A stretch of DNA of 64,000 bases from the NCBI GenBank assembly GCA_035712365.1, contig DASTAW010000040.1, positions 62,001 through 126,000 of the forward strand, in the 5' to 3' direction. Under the pieces are notes generated by a model. The model did not search any database, was not told the DNA's origin, and saw only the letters and a list, made by a program, of their open reading frames with translations. Source of the stretch: Terriglobia bacterium (GTDB lineage: Bacteria; Acidobacteriota; Terriglobia; UBA7540). Position numbers and translations under genes: made by a program. Shown in pieces: positions 50,489-59,977 of this stretch. Position 1 is the first letter of the stretch, and the number at the start of each line of letters is the position of its first letter.

Positions 50489-52054
50489 ATGGTGAGGGAC
50501 TGGAATTTACAGGAGTCATTATCGTCGGATCGAATTTACAAGGGTTCAGCCACGGCGTCGTTTTCGGCGCCCGACGGTGAGGTCTCAGGGCCGGCGACCT
50601 TGACTATCCCTTCAGACGGCCATGTAACTCTCGAACTCGAAATTCAACAGCATTCAATACCTCCAGACTACAACGATTTTCTGATGCCCTTTCTACTTGA
50701 CCAAGTACCAGAGCCGATTGCAGCGGGAGGCAGGGAATTTCGAGACCACGGAAGTCAGGAAATTAGAGCTGTGGGGTTGCAGACGGAGCACGGCACGTTC
50801 CAGGCGTCAAGGGGGATCGTCACTAAGAAGCACTTCAGCATGTTCTCGAACGACGGTTCTTCGATCACTGTTGTGCCAAATGATCTGATGTTCGTTCCTC
50901 TAGAGCAGATTCCGGAGGAAGTATGGTGCCTCCCCCTGTTTGGTATGCTTAGCGAGTTTCAAGGCGTCGAGACAGCGTCGTCTATTGTAGATCACGCGCC
51001 ATATATACCCTTCGTTACTGACGGCTCTCTGTGTGGGCTGGAAATTTTCGCCCCCGCTGTCAAAACTCCGAGTCACGAATGCAGCGGAGTGGCCTTTGGG
51101 GTAATCGGAAACCGGCCGCACGATACGGCCGACGAAATCCGAAACCTTTTGCCGTCCGGACTGATCGCAGCCCTAAGCTTTGCAAGCGGCAGCGATATTA
51201 ATGCACCCTGGTTGGAACTTCGGAGCATTGACGGCAGGCTGGGAAGACGAGTTTATGCTCGAATAGGCAGCACTCCGCAGAAGGATAATTTTCCAGCATT
51301 TACGCGGGTCGACAGTGCAAGGCTTGGCTCAGGCGTTGGACCTTTTCTCAACTGCTACTTTGGGTTGCCACTGGAAGCACGAAACCGCCTCATCGTGCCT
51401 TTGAATTTGGTGCGTAGCGGTACGCCGGGAAAGGCGACAGTTGACGAAAGTATTACGGACTTAGTGAAAGCGCTCGACGCCGTTTGCAAACTTCACGGGT
51501 TCGATCGCCGTAACTTGAGATTGGGGTTGGCGCCCCAAGAGTCGGCAGAAGTAAAAGCGATCTTGGATGCGGCCCGCAGCGATCTAAAGCGTCTTCGCAA
51601 ACAGTGGAAAGCGGATCACAGACAGTCTCAAGTCCCCATCCTTGATAGGATAGTTAGTAGGCAGGCGAACGTTGATTCCGAGGATCTCGATTTCGGTCTT
51701 GCTGTGGCCGACCTCCTCCGCGGCTTCGGGCTTTCAGACGCAGGAGCAATGAACGCATACTACTCAACCCTCTCGCAAGACATCACGTGGGAGGGCTTGC
51801 TTTCCACCGTTCGCGGCGAAGTGATTCATTCGGGAGCAATTCACATCCGGGATCGTGGAGGGCTGTTGGGTTGGTTTGAGTTTGCCCTTCATCTTCATGA
51901 CATATGCAAGAGACTAATTTTGCGACAGGTCGGGTACACTGGCACATACGCTGCATCGAATGTTCGGTATAAAGGGCAATATGAAATCGACAGGGTCAAA
52001 CTTTCGACAACCGTTCAACAATTGGGTTATAGTCTCCCGCCTGCTTCAATTTGA
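50489..52054 (+). CDS. large protein with C-terminal HEPN-like domain (possible ApeA-type defence protein)
   Basis: 521 residues, ATG with gggag 8 bases upstream. The N-terminal ~300 residues are beta-rich with no catalytic motif (YKGSATASFSAPDGEVSG, VTLELEIQQHSIPPDY). From about 310 the protein is helical. Around residues 445-490 it has an Rx4H motif in VRGEVIHSG, followed by FEFALHLHDICKRLILRQVG, the arrangement of HEPN RNases and of ApeA-like abortive-infection proteins. It stands alone, with less GC than its neighbours and no homologue in the window, as defence genes often do. The family call is a pattern match, not a search result; an uncharacterised HEPN-containing protein is the safe description. 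Confidence 0.6.
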   Translation: MVRDWNLQESLSSDRIYKGSATASFSAPDGEVSGPATLTIPSDGHVTLELEIQQHSIPPDYNDFLMPFLLDQVPEPIAAGGREFRDHGSQEIRAVGLQTEHGTFQASRGIVTKKHFSMFSNDGSSITVVPNDLMFVPLEQIPEEVWCLPLFGMLSEFQGVETASSIVDHAPYIPFVTDGSLCGLEIFAPAVKTPSHECSGVAFGVIGNRPHDTADEIRNLLPSGLIAALSFASGSDINAPWLELRSIDGRLGRRVYARIGSTPQKDNFPAFTRVDSARLGSGVGPFLNCYFGLPLEARNRLIVPLNLVRSGTPGKATVDESITDLVKALDAVCKLHGFDRRNLRLGLAPQESAEVKAILDAARSDLKRLRKQWKADHRQSQVPILDRIVSRQANVDSEDLDFGLAVADLLRGFGLSDAGAMNAYYSTLSQDITWEGLLSTVRGEVIHSGAIHIRDRGGLLGWFEFALHLHDICKRLILRQVGYTGTYAASNVRYKGQYEIDRVKLSTTVQQLGYSLPPASI

Positions 52055-52083
52055 GTCCAGGGGTCGAGAGCTTGCCGTCAAGC

Positions 52084-52854
52084 TTACTTCAATCTGCCCA
52101 TGGCGTACTTGATGCCGTTCAGCAGCATTTCCTGGTACCACTGGCTGTTCCAGACGGCATCTTCGTGGCCAAGCACCGTGCAGAACACCCTGCCTTTTCC
52201 GTCGCGGCGGGTCCAGGCGAGCGGCCAGCCGTAGAAACGCGGGTGCACGTTCGGTTTGTGAAGGTCCACGGAGCTCGGATCAAGCCGCAGCAGCACGTGC
52301 GAGGTCTTGTACTGGAAGTCGGCTGTCTGATAAATCTCATCGTTCACCTGGAACGATTTGCCCAGGAAGCTGACGATAGGGCTCGACGGGTCCGCCACCT
52401 CCACCGTCACCTTCTGGTGCCAGGGATGGTCATTGAAATATCCGCCGACCAGTTCCAGGTAATCCTGCCAGTTATAGAAGGTATCAGTAGAGCTGTGGAC
52501 GCCCACAAATCCGTGGCCAGAACGGACGAAATTGATAAAGGCATTCTTCTCCGCGTCGGTCATCGGTAGTTCCCCTGTGGTGTAAAACATCACTACATCG
52601 TATTTCTTCAGGTTCTCCGTCGTAAAAGCCCCCACGTCCTGCGTCACGGTGGTGTCAAAGAGTCCGGAACGTTCGCCGATCTCTTTCACCACGTTCTCGG
52701 AAGTAGGAATGCTCGCGTGCTTGTATCCGGCAGACAGGGTCATATAGAGCAGGCGCCCCTTGCCCGATTTTGCGAGCGCCTGCCCGCCGAGCCCCAAAAA
52801 TCCCATGCCGCTAAGCACCATCGAAGACAAGACCAGAATGAGAGATCTGCGCAT
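52084..52854 (-). CDS. ThuA-domain protein, secreted
   Basis: ATG at 52854 with gaggag 5 bases upstream (the frame extends 17 codons further without RBS). 256 residues with a signal peptide (SLILVLSSMVLSGMGFLGLG). The ThuA/glutamine-amidotransferase-like fold shows LLYMTLSAGYKHASIPTSEN, YDVVMFYTTGELPMTDAEKN, GHGFVGVHSSTDTFYNW, and GRVFCTVLGHEDAVW. Family members act in sugar metabolism, named after trehalose utilisation. Exported versions are common beside carbohydrate genes in acidobacteria and planctomycetes. The substrate is unknown. Confidence 0.88.
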   Translation of the reverse strand: MRRSLILVLSSMVLSGMGFLGLGGQALAKSGKGRLLYMTLSAGYKHASIPTSENVVKEIGERSGLFDTTVTQDVGAFTTENLKKYDVVMFYTTGELPMTDAEKNAFINFVRSGHGFVGVHSSTDTFYNWQDYLELVGGYFNDHPWHQKVTVEVADPSSPIVSFLGKSFQVNDEIYQTADFQYKTSHVLLRLDPSSVDLHKPNVHPRFYGWPLAWTRRDGKGRVFCTVLGHEDAVWNSQWYQEMLLNGIKYAMGRLK

Positions 52855-52933
52855 CTCAACTCCTCTCTGCGAAACGAACTGTGAATCGATACCAAGGGCC
52901 GGCACTCACAACGCGATGCAAAAAGCCCCGCCG

Positions 52934-53485
52934 TCAGGATCTGCCTGCGTGCTGCGCCACCGCCTGGCCGCTGAGAGCCACGGCAATCTGCCGGCAGAAG
53001 GCCGGAAGATCGGAGGGCTTGCGTGAAGTGATCAGGTTGCCGTCAACGACCACTTCCTCATCCACGTACTTCGCGCCAGCGTGAATCATGTCATCCTTGA
53101 TCGCCGTGAAGCAGGTGGCTTTTCGCCCTTCCACAATGCCGGCCGAGCAGAGCAGCCAGCCGCCGTGGCAGATCGAGGCCACCACTTTGCCCGCGCGGTG
53201 CATGTCGCGCACCAGCGCCACCATGCGCTCGTCCTGCCGCAGGAAATCGGGCGCCCAACCGCCCGGAATGACCACAGCGTCAAAGTCCGCCGCGCTCACG
53301 TCACCAATCGATTTATCCGCGACCACGGGATACCCTTTCTTGCTGTCGTAAGTCTTCCCTGCTTCGCCGCCCACGGCAATCGTCTCCGCGCCGCCTTCGC
53401 GAAAACGCAGCAGCGGATACCAGACTTCCAGTTCCTGATATTGCTCTGCCACCAGGACTGCAATCTTTTTGCCTTTCAGGTCCAT
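52934..53485 (-). CDS. DJ-1/PfpI family protein (class I glutamine amidotransferase-like)
   Basis: 183 residues, ATG with ggagg 6 bases upstream. The nucleophile elbow ASICHGGWLL holds the reactive Cys (about residue 106) followed by His. The usual Glu is in EQYQELEVWYPL. The core AVVIPGGWAPDFLR is typical of PfpI/YhbO proteins. These are proposed proteases, deglycases or stress proteins; the actual activity is debated. It lies 79 bases upstream of the ThuA gene on the same strand, possibly in one transcript. Confidence 0.9.
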   Translation of the reverse strand: MDLKGKKIAVLVAEQYQELEVWYPLLRFREGGAETIAVGGEAGKTYDSKKGYPVVADKSIGDVSAADFDAVVIPGGWAPDFLRQDERMVALVRDMHRAGKVVASICHGGWLLCSAGIVEGRKATCFTAIKDDMIHAGAKYVDEEVVVDGNLITSRKPSDLPAFCRQIAVALSGQAVAQHAGRS

Positions 53486-53516
53486 TGCGACCTCCTTTTA
53501 TAGCAACACATCGTTA

Positions 53517-53540
53517 GCAGCGGCGGCTTTACGCCGCCAC
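53517..53540. repeat. Short palindrome (CGGCGGCTTTACGCCGCC)
   Basis: gcggcggctttacgccgccac; relative of the 18793-18816 element. Confidence 0.5.
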
Positions 53541-53618
53541 ATTGCGGCTATGTTATCACCACCGCGTATCCTTGCGCCTTAGCGCCTTTGCGCGAACAGC
53601 GGTTGATGCCTTAGACCC

Positions 53619-54971
53619 TCATCGCAACATCACCGCTGCAAAAAAGCCGTCCATGCCGTCGAGGTCGGGACGCGTGTGAAAGTATCCGCGCTCATCGATC
53701 AGCCGTACGATTTCCGGCTGATCCTCCGCAAGCTCAGCGCGGCCCAGCAGCCGGCAATCGCTGGTCGCGGCCAGCACGCTCTCCACGACCTTCTCATTCT
53801 CTTCCGGCTCCAGCGAGCAGGTTGCGTAGACCAGCCGTCCCCCCGGCGCGAGCACCGAAAGCGCGCTCGAAAGGACCGTCCGCTGCATAGCCGGCAGCCG
53901 CTCGAGGTCCTTTGGAGTCAGACGCCATTTGATTTCCGGATTGCGCCCCAGCGTGCCGGTGCCGGAGCAAGGCGCGTCCACTAGGACCCCTTGGAAACTT
54001 TGCCGGAACGGGAGTGGCTGCGTGGCGTCCAGGCGCACCACACGAACGGCTCTGACGTTGGCCGTTAGCCTCGGCAGGAGCTTCCGAAGCGTCTGGAGAC
54101 GGCGGGAGCTCGAGTCGCAGGCCACTACCAGGCCGTCGCCCACTGCATCTGCCAGCAAGCTGGCCTTCATGCCCGGCGCAGCGCAGAGATCGAGCACGCA
54201 TTCTCCCAGTCGCACCTGAAGCAACTCAGGGACGATTTGCGAAGCTTCATCCTGGATGGCCAATCCCATCAGTTCAGCAAGCCGGGCAACAGCCGCCCCG
54301 CCTGTTTCCGCGATGAGGGCCTGGGGCACGTACCGTCCCCGGCGGACCTTGCATCCCTTCTCCGCCAATCTCGCGATGACATCGCCCGGCTCGGGCGTCG
54401 AGGAGCAGATTCGCAGCGTGGTCGGAGGAACCTGCGTCGAGGCCCATGCCAGCCGGTTTGCTGCTTCCGCCCCGAAGTTCGCTTCCCATCGCTCGAGCAG
54501 CCAGGCCGGCGCAGTCCGCCGCACGCTCATGAGAAACTCCGGGTTGTTCAGTTCGGCCGCGCCGGAACGTTGCAGAAGCTTTTCCGGCCGGCACTTGCGC
54601 AGCACAGCGTTGACCAGCCCGGCCGCCGACCTCTTGCCCGCCAGCTTGGTGAGCTCCACTGATTCGTTAACCGCAGCGGACCTGGGAATTTTCTCAAGGA
54701 ACGCAATCTGATAAATGCCCATTCGCAAGGCCGTCAAAACTTCGCGGTCGAGCGATTGCGGGCGCTTACCGGAAAGCTGCTGCAAGCGGTGGTCAATCTC
54801 GCCTCGCCAGCGGAGGACGCCGAACGCGATTTCCGTAGCAAGCCCCCGGTCGCGCTCACTGAGGGCCGAGAAGTGGCGGCTTTGGAGCAGGTCGGAAGCG
54901 AATGCCTGCCCGGCGTCAACCTGGAGGAGGATTTCAAAAGCGAGTTTGCGGGCAGGCGAAACTTGCGCCAA
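53619..54971 (-). CDS. rsmB: 16S rRNA m5C967 methyltransferase RsmB
   Basis: 450 residues from a TTG start (MAQVSPARKLAFEILLQVDA) preceded by gagg 6 bases upstream. The N-terminal NusB-like RNA-binding domain (about 1-145) is followed by a Rossmann methyltransferase with SAM site VLDLCAAPGMKASLLA, catalytic-type VDAPCSGTGTLGRNPEIKW and the second Cys in YATCSLEPEENE. Methylates C967 of 16S rRNA. The gene lies 8 bases behind fmt in the conserved def-fmt-rsmB order. Confidence 0.95.
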   Translation of the reverse strand: MAQVSPARKLAFEILLQVDAGQAFASDLLQSRHFSALSERDRGLATEIAFGVLRWRGEIDHRLQQLSGKRPQSLDREVLTALRMGIYQIAFLEKIPRSAAVNESVELTKLAGKRSAAGLVNAVLRKCRPEKLLQRSGAAELNNPEFLMSVRRTAPAWLLERWEANFGAEAANRLAWASTQVPPTTLRICSSTPEPGDVIARLAEKGCKVRRGRYVPQALIAETGGAAVARLAELMGLAIQDEASQIVPELLQVRLGECVLDLCAAPGMKASLLADAVGDGLVVACDSSSRRLQTLRKLLPRLTANVRAVRVVRLDATQPLPFRQSFQGVLVDAPCSGTGTLGRNPEIKWRLTPKDLERLPAMQRTVLSSALSVLAPGGRLVYATCSLEPEENEKVVESVLAATSDCRLLGRAELAEDQPEIVRLIDERGYFHTRPDLDGMDGFFAAVMLR

Positions 54972-54979
54972 GGCTTACC

Positions 54980-55918
54980 TCAGGAACCCAGGGTTTCGCC
55001 TGTACGGACGCGGGCGCCGTTTATGAAATCGCGGGCAGAAAGGCGCTTGCGGCCCTCAAGCTGAACGTCGTGGAGAAGCAGTTGCGTGCCCTCGCCGCAG
55101 GCCACGGAAAGTCGTCCGCCCTCGGCGGAGACCGCTCCGGGAGCAATGGCCACGGCAGCGGCCGCCGGAACAGCTTCCGCCCGCCAGATGTGCAGCAGCT
55201 TGCCCCGAAACGACGTGTAGGCGCCCGGCCAGGGGACCAGGCCACGAACACGCCTCTCAAGATCTTCCGCAGACAGCGACCAGTCGATCAGGCCGTCCCT
55301 TTTTTGAAGCCGCGGGGCAAGCGTCGCCAGATGGTGGTCCTGCGGCCGCGGCGCAATCGCTCCCCGCTCCAGCCCCCGCAATGTTTCCACCATCAGTTCC
55401 GCGCCAATCGTGCTGAGGCGCTCACCGAGGGTCTCCGATGTGTCATCTCCGCGGATCGGCTCGCGGCGTTCGAGCAGCATGTCGCCGGTATCCATTCCCG
55501 CGTCAATCTTCATAGTGGTTACGCCGGTTTCCCTTTCCCCGCGCATGATCGCCCAGGCGATGGGCGCCGCGCCGCGGTATTTGGGCAATATCGAGGCGTG
55601 CAGGTTGATGCAGCCAAGCGGCGGGATGTCAATCATCCACTGCGGGACGATCTGGCCGTAGGCAACAATCACCATGGCATCGGGATGGTACTGCGAGAGA
55701 TGTTCACGGGCCTCATCCGTTTTCAGCTTGGCCGGCTGATAAAAAGGAAGCTCGTGACGCATCGCGCATTGCTTCACGGGCGAGGGCTGGACCGTCTGCC
55801 CGCGTCCACGCGGCTCATCCGGATTGGTGATGACCAGTTGAATGGAGAACTTTTCAGCGATCAGTTTTTCAAGAGTGGGGACAGCGAATTGAGGCGTGCC
55901 GCAAAAGATCAGGTTCAT
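54980..55918 (-). CDS. fmt: methionyl-tRNA formyltransferase
   Basis: 312 residues. Formyl-transferase fold with N-terminal MNLIFCGTPQFAVPTL, the tetrahydrofolate and catalytic region NLHASILPKYRGAAPI, AWAIMRGERETGVTTMKI, and DAGMDTGDML. C-terminal OB-like tRNA-binding domain from about 205. Formylates Met-tRNA-fMet for initiation; def, 58 bases upstream, removes the formyl group later. Confidence 0.96.
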   Translation of the reverse strand: MNLIFCGTPQFAVPTLEKLIAEKFSIQLVITNPDEPRGRGQTVQPSPVKQCAMRHELPFYQPAKLKTDEAREHLSQYHPDAMVIVAYGQIVPQWMIDIPPLGCINLHASILPKYRGAAPIAWAIMRGERETGVTTMKIDAGMDTGDMLLERREPIRGDDTSETLGERLSTIGAELMVETLRGLERGAIAPRPQDHHLATLAPRLQKRDGLIDWSLSAEDLERRVRGLVPWPGAYTSFRGKLLHIWRAEAVPAAAAVAIAPGAVSAEGGRLSVACGEGTQLLLHDVQLEGRKRLSARDFINGARVRTGETLGS

Positions 55919-55976
55919 CCGTCAAGTCCGATGGGAACAGTCTTCTCGGGTTTCGCAGGGCGCGCCGGAATCCATC

Positions 55977-56486
55977 CTACCACTCGCCCGCCTTGGCCAG
56001 TTTGCGGACTTTACGCTTGATGGACTCGCGCTTCAGGCGCGTCAGGTGATGGATAAAGAGCTTGCCGTCCAGGTGGTCCGTCTCATGACAGAAGGCGCGG
56101 GCAAGCAGGCCCTCACCCGTCATGATGTATTCCTCGCCTTGAAGATTGCGTGCGCGGACAGTGGCTTTCACCGGTCTCGGCGTTTTGGCGCGGAAGTCCG
56201 GAAGGCTCAGGCAGCCTTCTTCCTCTGTCTGCTGTCCTTCGGTGGATATGATCTCTGGATTGGCCAGCACCAGCTTGGCGTTCGGGTCGTGGCCGCAGGT
56301 GATGTCAATCACGGCGAGCCGGTGCGCCAGGCCGATCTGCGGTGCGGCAAGCCCGACACCGTTGGCGGCGTACATGGTTTCAAACATGTCGGCGACCAGC
56401 TTTTCGAGGTCAGTGTCGAACTCCGTGACCGGCTTCGTGCCGTCTTCCAGAACCTTCTGTCCGTATTTCACAATGGGATAGATCAT
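55977..56486 (-). CDS. def: peptide deformylase
   Basis: 169 residues. All three metal motifs are intact: GVGLAAPQIG, EEGCLSLP (Cys ligand) and the helix FCHETDHLDGKLF (HExxH). Removes formyl groups from nascent proteins using Fe2+ or Zn2+. First gene of def-fmt-rsmB. The C-terminus is basic (KRESIKRKVRKLAKAGEW), as in many bacterial PDFs. Confidence 0.96.
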   Translation of the reverse strand: MIYPIVKYGQKVLEDGTKPVTEFDTDLEKLVADMFETMYAANGVGLAAPQIGLAHRLAVIDITCGHDPNAKLVLANPEIISTEGQQTEEEGCLSLPDFRAKTPRPVKATVRARNLQGEEYIMTGEGLLARAFCHETDHLDGKLFIHHLTRLKRESIKRKVRKLAKAGEW

Positions 56487-56607
56487 CTTCAGGCTAGTAT
56501 CGTCGGCGCCGGGAGCCTCGGCGCGATCGAGTCCCTCGATCGATCAATCGCTTGCCATGAAACATGCTGCGGCTAGTTGTGTTTTCCTACTTTTCAAAAT
56601 CGCACAT

Positions 56608-57672
56608 TTAGGGCGCGAGCACAAGCAGAGTAAAGCTGTTCGGCACCATGGGCGGCCGGCTCCGCCGTTGCCCGCTGGTTTCGGGCGGAGGCGGCCCAAA
56701 TTTTGCCGTTACCAGAAAAACGTTGTGGGTCTTCGGGTCCACTTCCATGGTGCGCGCTCCGCGCTCAGTTGCCACGGTTTGGACCACTTTGAATTCCGTT
56801 GGCGACACTTCTTTCACCACCGTCAGAGTGCCGTCACCGTTCGAGCTGAAAGCCAGCCTCGTTCCCGGATCAAACCGGTTGGCGTCCACGCCGTTGCCAA
56901 TGGGGACCGACGCAATCACCTTGCCATCAGCGGCGCTGATCACGGCCATCATCTTGTTGTGGCAGCCGGCAAACAAAAGGTCATGCTTTACATCCATCGC
57001 CAGCCCCGAAGGTGAGTCGCAGGGCGCCATCGGCCAGCGCGACTTGATCTGGAGCGTGTGCGTGTCAATCGCAAGTTCGGTGCTCTTGTCTTCCAGGTTG
57101 TTATAGAGCATCCCGCGCCCGTCAGGCACGGCAAATTCGGGCTTGCCTCCCAGACTAATGGTACCCACCACTTTCAGGGTCTTCGCATCAATGGCGGTAG
57201 CATCGTCGCTGCGGCCGTTGAAGGTGAAAACCCGCTGCGAGGAAGGATCATAGGTAATTCCGTCGGGGTTCTGGCCGGTCACCTTGACAGTGCCGATCGT
57301 CTTGAGCGTCTTCAGATCAAAGACGGTCACCTGATCGGCCCTTCCGTCGCTGGTGAATCCGCGATTGAGTTCCGGCGCCACAGCAATGCCATGAACACCT
57401 TGCGTATCCGGAATGTTCCCGATCACCTCATAGTTGTCTGGGTTAATAACCAGCACCTGGTTGGCGTGGGAAACGAACAGGTGGCGATTCTGTGGATCAA
57501 AGTCTAGATAATCCCAGCCGCCTTCGCCGCCCAGAAGGACCCTCTTGACGATGTGATAATTGGCCGCCGCGGGGCCATTCGAGCGCCGGGCCGCGCTGGC
57601 GCCAAGCGGGATCGTGAGCACTGCGATCAGGAATAAACAAAAAAGGGAGCAACTTCGACCAGTGAAATTCAT
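56608..57672 (-). CDS. YVTN-type beta-propeller protein, secreted
   Basis: 354 residues with a signal peptide (SLFCLFLIAVLTIPLGASA) and ggagg 4 bases before the ATG. Six or seven propeller blades with the YVTN pattern: HLFVSHANQVLVINPDNYEV, RGFTSDGRADQVTVFDLKT, RVFTFNGRSDDATAIDAKTL, LLFAGCHNKMMAVISAADGK. Such propellers sit in the periplasm or on the surface and mediate protein binding; no catalytic role can be assigned. Sequence near the C-terminus is Pro/Arg-rich (KFGPPPPETSGQRR). Confidence 0.85.
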   Translation of the reverse strand: MNFTGRSCSLFCLFLIAVLTIPLGASAARRSNGPAAANYHIVKRVLLGGEGGWDYLDFDPQNRHLFVSHANQVLVINPDNYEVIGNIPDTQGVHGIAVAPELNRGFTSDGRADQVTVFDLKTLKTIGTVKVTGQNPDGITYDPSSQRVFTFNGRSDDATAIDAKTLKVVGTISLGGKPEFAVPDGRGMLYNNLEDKSTELAIDTHTLQIKSRWPMAPCDSPSGLAMDVKHDLLFAGCHNKMMAVISAADGKVIASVPIGNGVDANRFDPGTRLAFSSNGDGTLTVVKEVSPTEFKVVQTVATERGARTMEVDPKTHNVFLVTAKFGPPPPETSGQRRSRPPMVPNSFTLLVLAP

Positions 57673-57757
57673 AAGTCCTCCAACGGATAAATCCCTGCCA
57701 TATCGAATAAGTTACTAAACTCTGCAGCGGTGCGACTGAGCTTCGTTTCCAGCCAGG

Positions 57758-58933
57758 TTAAAATCGGCGCACCTGCTCCTGATAAGCGTCGAAATTTCTC
57801 CGGGTCTCCTGCAACGAGTCGCCCCCGAATTTTTCCAGGAATGCCCGTGCCAGAACCAGCGCTACCATGGCTTCGCCCACGACGCCTGCAGCCGGAACCA
57901 CGCAAACATCTGATCGCTCGTAGGCCGCCTTCACAGGCTCACGCGTTTCAAAGTCAACCGATTCGAGCGGCCTGCGCAGCGTGGAAATCGGTTTCAGGTA
58001 TCCGCGGACGACGACCGGCTCGCCGTTGGTCATGCCGCCTTCCAGGCCGCCGGCCCTGTTGGTTTTTCGGGTGAACCTTCTATCCTGCCGGTTATAGCCA
58101 ATCTCATCATGGACGCCGGAGCCGGGCGTCGCGGCGTTTCCGATTCCGGTCCCAATCTCGACCGCCTTCACGGCCTGGATGGACATCACCGCCTGAGCCA
58201 GTTGCGCGTCGAGCTTTTCGTCCCACTGCGCGCAGGAGCCGAGCCCTACCGGAATACCCATGGCAATCACTTCAAATGTGCCGCCGACCGTGTCGCGTTC
58301 CTCGGTGGCTTTGTCCACTTCCGCCTTCATGCGGGCTTCGGTCTCCGCGTCCACGCAGTTCAGCATGATGTCCTGGACGTCGCGCAGGGCGAGAATCTTC
58401 TCGAAGGGAACATCGTCATCCGCCAGCGCAATGCTGCCCAGCGCCACGGTGTGGCTGGCAATCCTTATGCCGAACTGCAGGAGGAACAGCTTGGCCATCG
58501 CTCCCACGGCAACGCGGGCCGCCGTTTCCCTCGCGCTGGCGCGCTCCAGCACATAGCGCGCGTCAAGGAAATCGTATTTCAGGCAACCTGCCAGGTCAGC
58601 ATGGCCCGGCCGCGGCGACTTCACCGCCTTGTACTTTTCGCGGGTCTCCGGCAGGTCTTCCACGGACATCGACTCCTGCCAGTTTTTCCAGTCGCGGTTC
58701 TCAATCAGAATGGCGATGGGCGAACCGATCGTCTCGCCGTGGCGAACGCCGGAAAGGAACTGCGCGGTGTCAGATTCGATTTTCATCCGCCCGCCGCGCC
58801 CATAACCGCCCATGCGTCGCTTCAGCTCGCGGTTGACGTAAGCAAAGTCCACGGGCACGTGAGCCGGCAATCCCATCAGGGTCGCCACCAGCGCCTGTCC
58901 GTGCGATTCACCCGCCGTGTAAAATCGAAGCAT
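57758..58933 (-). CDS. aroC: chorismate synthase
   Basis: 391 residues. Family signatures: [20 protein letters not shown] (N-terminal), [45 protein letters not shown]-like [13 protein letters not shown], and the C-terminal [20 protein letters not shown] with [20 protein letters not shown]. Uses reduced FMN to convert EPSP to chorismate, the last common step of aromatic amino-acid synthesis. No other shikimate gene is in the window. Confidence 0.96.
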   Translation of the reverse strand: MLRFYTAGESHGQALVATLMGLPAHVPVDFAYVNRELKRRMGGYGRGGRMKIESDTAQFLSGVRHGETIGSPIAILIENRDWKNWQESMSVEDLPETREKYKAVKSPRPGHADLAGCLKYDFLDARYVLERASARETAARVAVGAMAKLFLLQFGIRIASHTVALGSIALADDDVPFEKILALRDVQDIMLNCVDAETEARMKAEVDKATEERDTVGGTFEVIAMGIPVGLGSCAQWDEKLDAQLAQAVMSIQAVKAVEIGTGIGNAATPGSGVHDEIGYNRQDRRFTRKTNRAGGLEGGMTNGEPVVVRGYLKPISTLRRPLESVDFETREPVKAAYERSDVCVVPAAGVVGEAMVALVLARAFLEKFGGDSLQETRRNFDAYQEQVRRF

Positions 58934-59034
58934 AATGAATGTTATGGAACTTTCCTGAGGGCGAATTCAGGAAGTAGCAATTTTACCTGAAGCTTGCAAC
59001 GTGGTCAAAACTAAGGGGCATTAAGGTCTGGCCC

Positions 59035-59826
59035 TCACGATCCCGTGCTGCTGTAATTCTCCACGCCGCGGTTCCAGACAAACAGAGCCAGGATGAAGAA
59101 TGACGCCGCCACTACGGGGACGAGGTAGAAATAGATATTAAAAGTGTCGCGCCCCAGAAAGTGTGTTGTGGGGTAAAAAGAGGCGAACCCGAAAGGGATG
59201 ATCCAGCTCAGCATGAACTGGATAAAGACGTTATAGATGGTCAGCGGGTAGCGACCAAAGGTGAGCATGTTGAATACCGGTGGAACGATGCCCACGCGAT
59301 CCTCAAACCAGAACGACACAGCGGTGAGCATCAGGAATACCGCCAGGTAAATCAGCGCGCCCGAGGCCACCATAAGAATGAACCAGAGATAATCAACGGC
59401 CGGCCAGGGGACATTGAGACGCTCGACCGCGACAACCACAACAAAGATGCCTGTAATGACTTCCTGGAGCGACTCGAGCCGGAATTTTTCAAAAAGCACC
59501 TGGAAAAGAGTATCAACCGGCCGCAAGAGGAGGCGGTCAAATTTTCCCTGAATGATGTAGAGATCGCCAAACTGATAGAGGTTCCAGCTCACTACGTTGA
59601 AGAACCCAAGCGGGATGAGAGAGAATCCATAGAGAAAGAGAATTTCGTAGAATGACCAGTCTTGCAATTTGGGAATTTTGGTGAACAATACCAGCACAAA
59701 CCCAAAGCCCAGCACCGTCGCCGCCATCGAGGAGAAAAAGGCGATGAAAAAGTCCGCTTTATACTCAAGCCGGACTTTTGCGTATTGAGCGAAATAGAGC
59801 GCGAACAATCGCATGTGTCGTTTCAT
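59035..59826 (-). CDS. ABC-2 type permease (COG3694-like), exporter subunit
   Basis: 263 residues with about six membrane segments and the short N-terminal amphipathic part RHMRLFALYFAQYAKVRLEY. The conserved stretch WNLYQFGDLYIIQGKFDRLL and LRPVDTLFQVLFE is characteristic of the COG3694 half of COG4586/4587/3694 ABC exporters. It follows the second permease and ATPase genes on the same strand, after a MITE-like repeat. Confidence 0.88.
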   Translation of the reverse strand: MKRHMRLFALYFAQYAKVRLEYKADFFIAFFSSMAATVLGFGFVLVLFTKIPKLQDWSFYEILFLYGFSLIPLGFFNVVSWNLYQFGDLYIIQGKFDRLLLRPVDTLFQVLFEKFRLESLQEVITGIFVVVVAVERLNVPWPAVDYLWFILMVASGALIYLAVFLMLTAVSFWFEDRVGIVPPVFNMLTFGRYPLTIYNVFIQFMLSWIIPFGFASFYPTTHFLGRDTFNIYFYLVPVVAASFFILALFVWNRGVENYSSTGS

Positions 59827-59830
59827 AAGG

Positions 59831-59973
59831 AAGTATAAAGCGTGAAGGATGAAGGATGAAAGCGGGCCATGCTATTTGTAAAATGGCGGTCCTTCGATTG
59901 ATTATGAACTCTTGCGGCAGGGCGCAGCATTTCCGCCTTTACTTTCATCCTTCATCCTTCGCACTTCATACTT
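59831..59973. repeat. MITE-like element with 32-bp inverted termini
   Basis: Left arm 59831-59862 and right arm 59942-59973 are complementary at 29 of 32 positions (gaaggatgaaggatgaaag / ctttcatccttcatccttc cores) around a 79-base centre. It fills the gap between the two permease genes. Confidence 0.75.
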
Positions 59974-59977
59974 GGTT

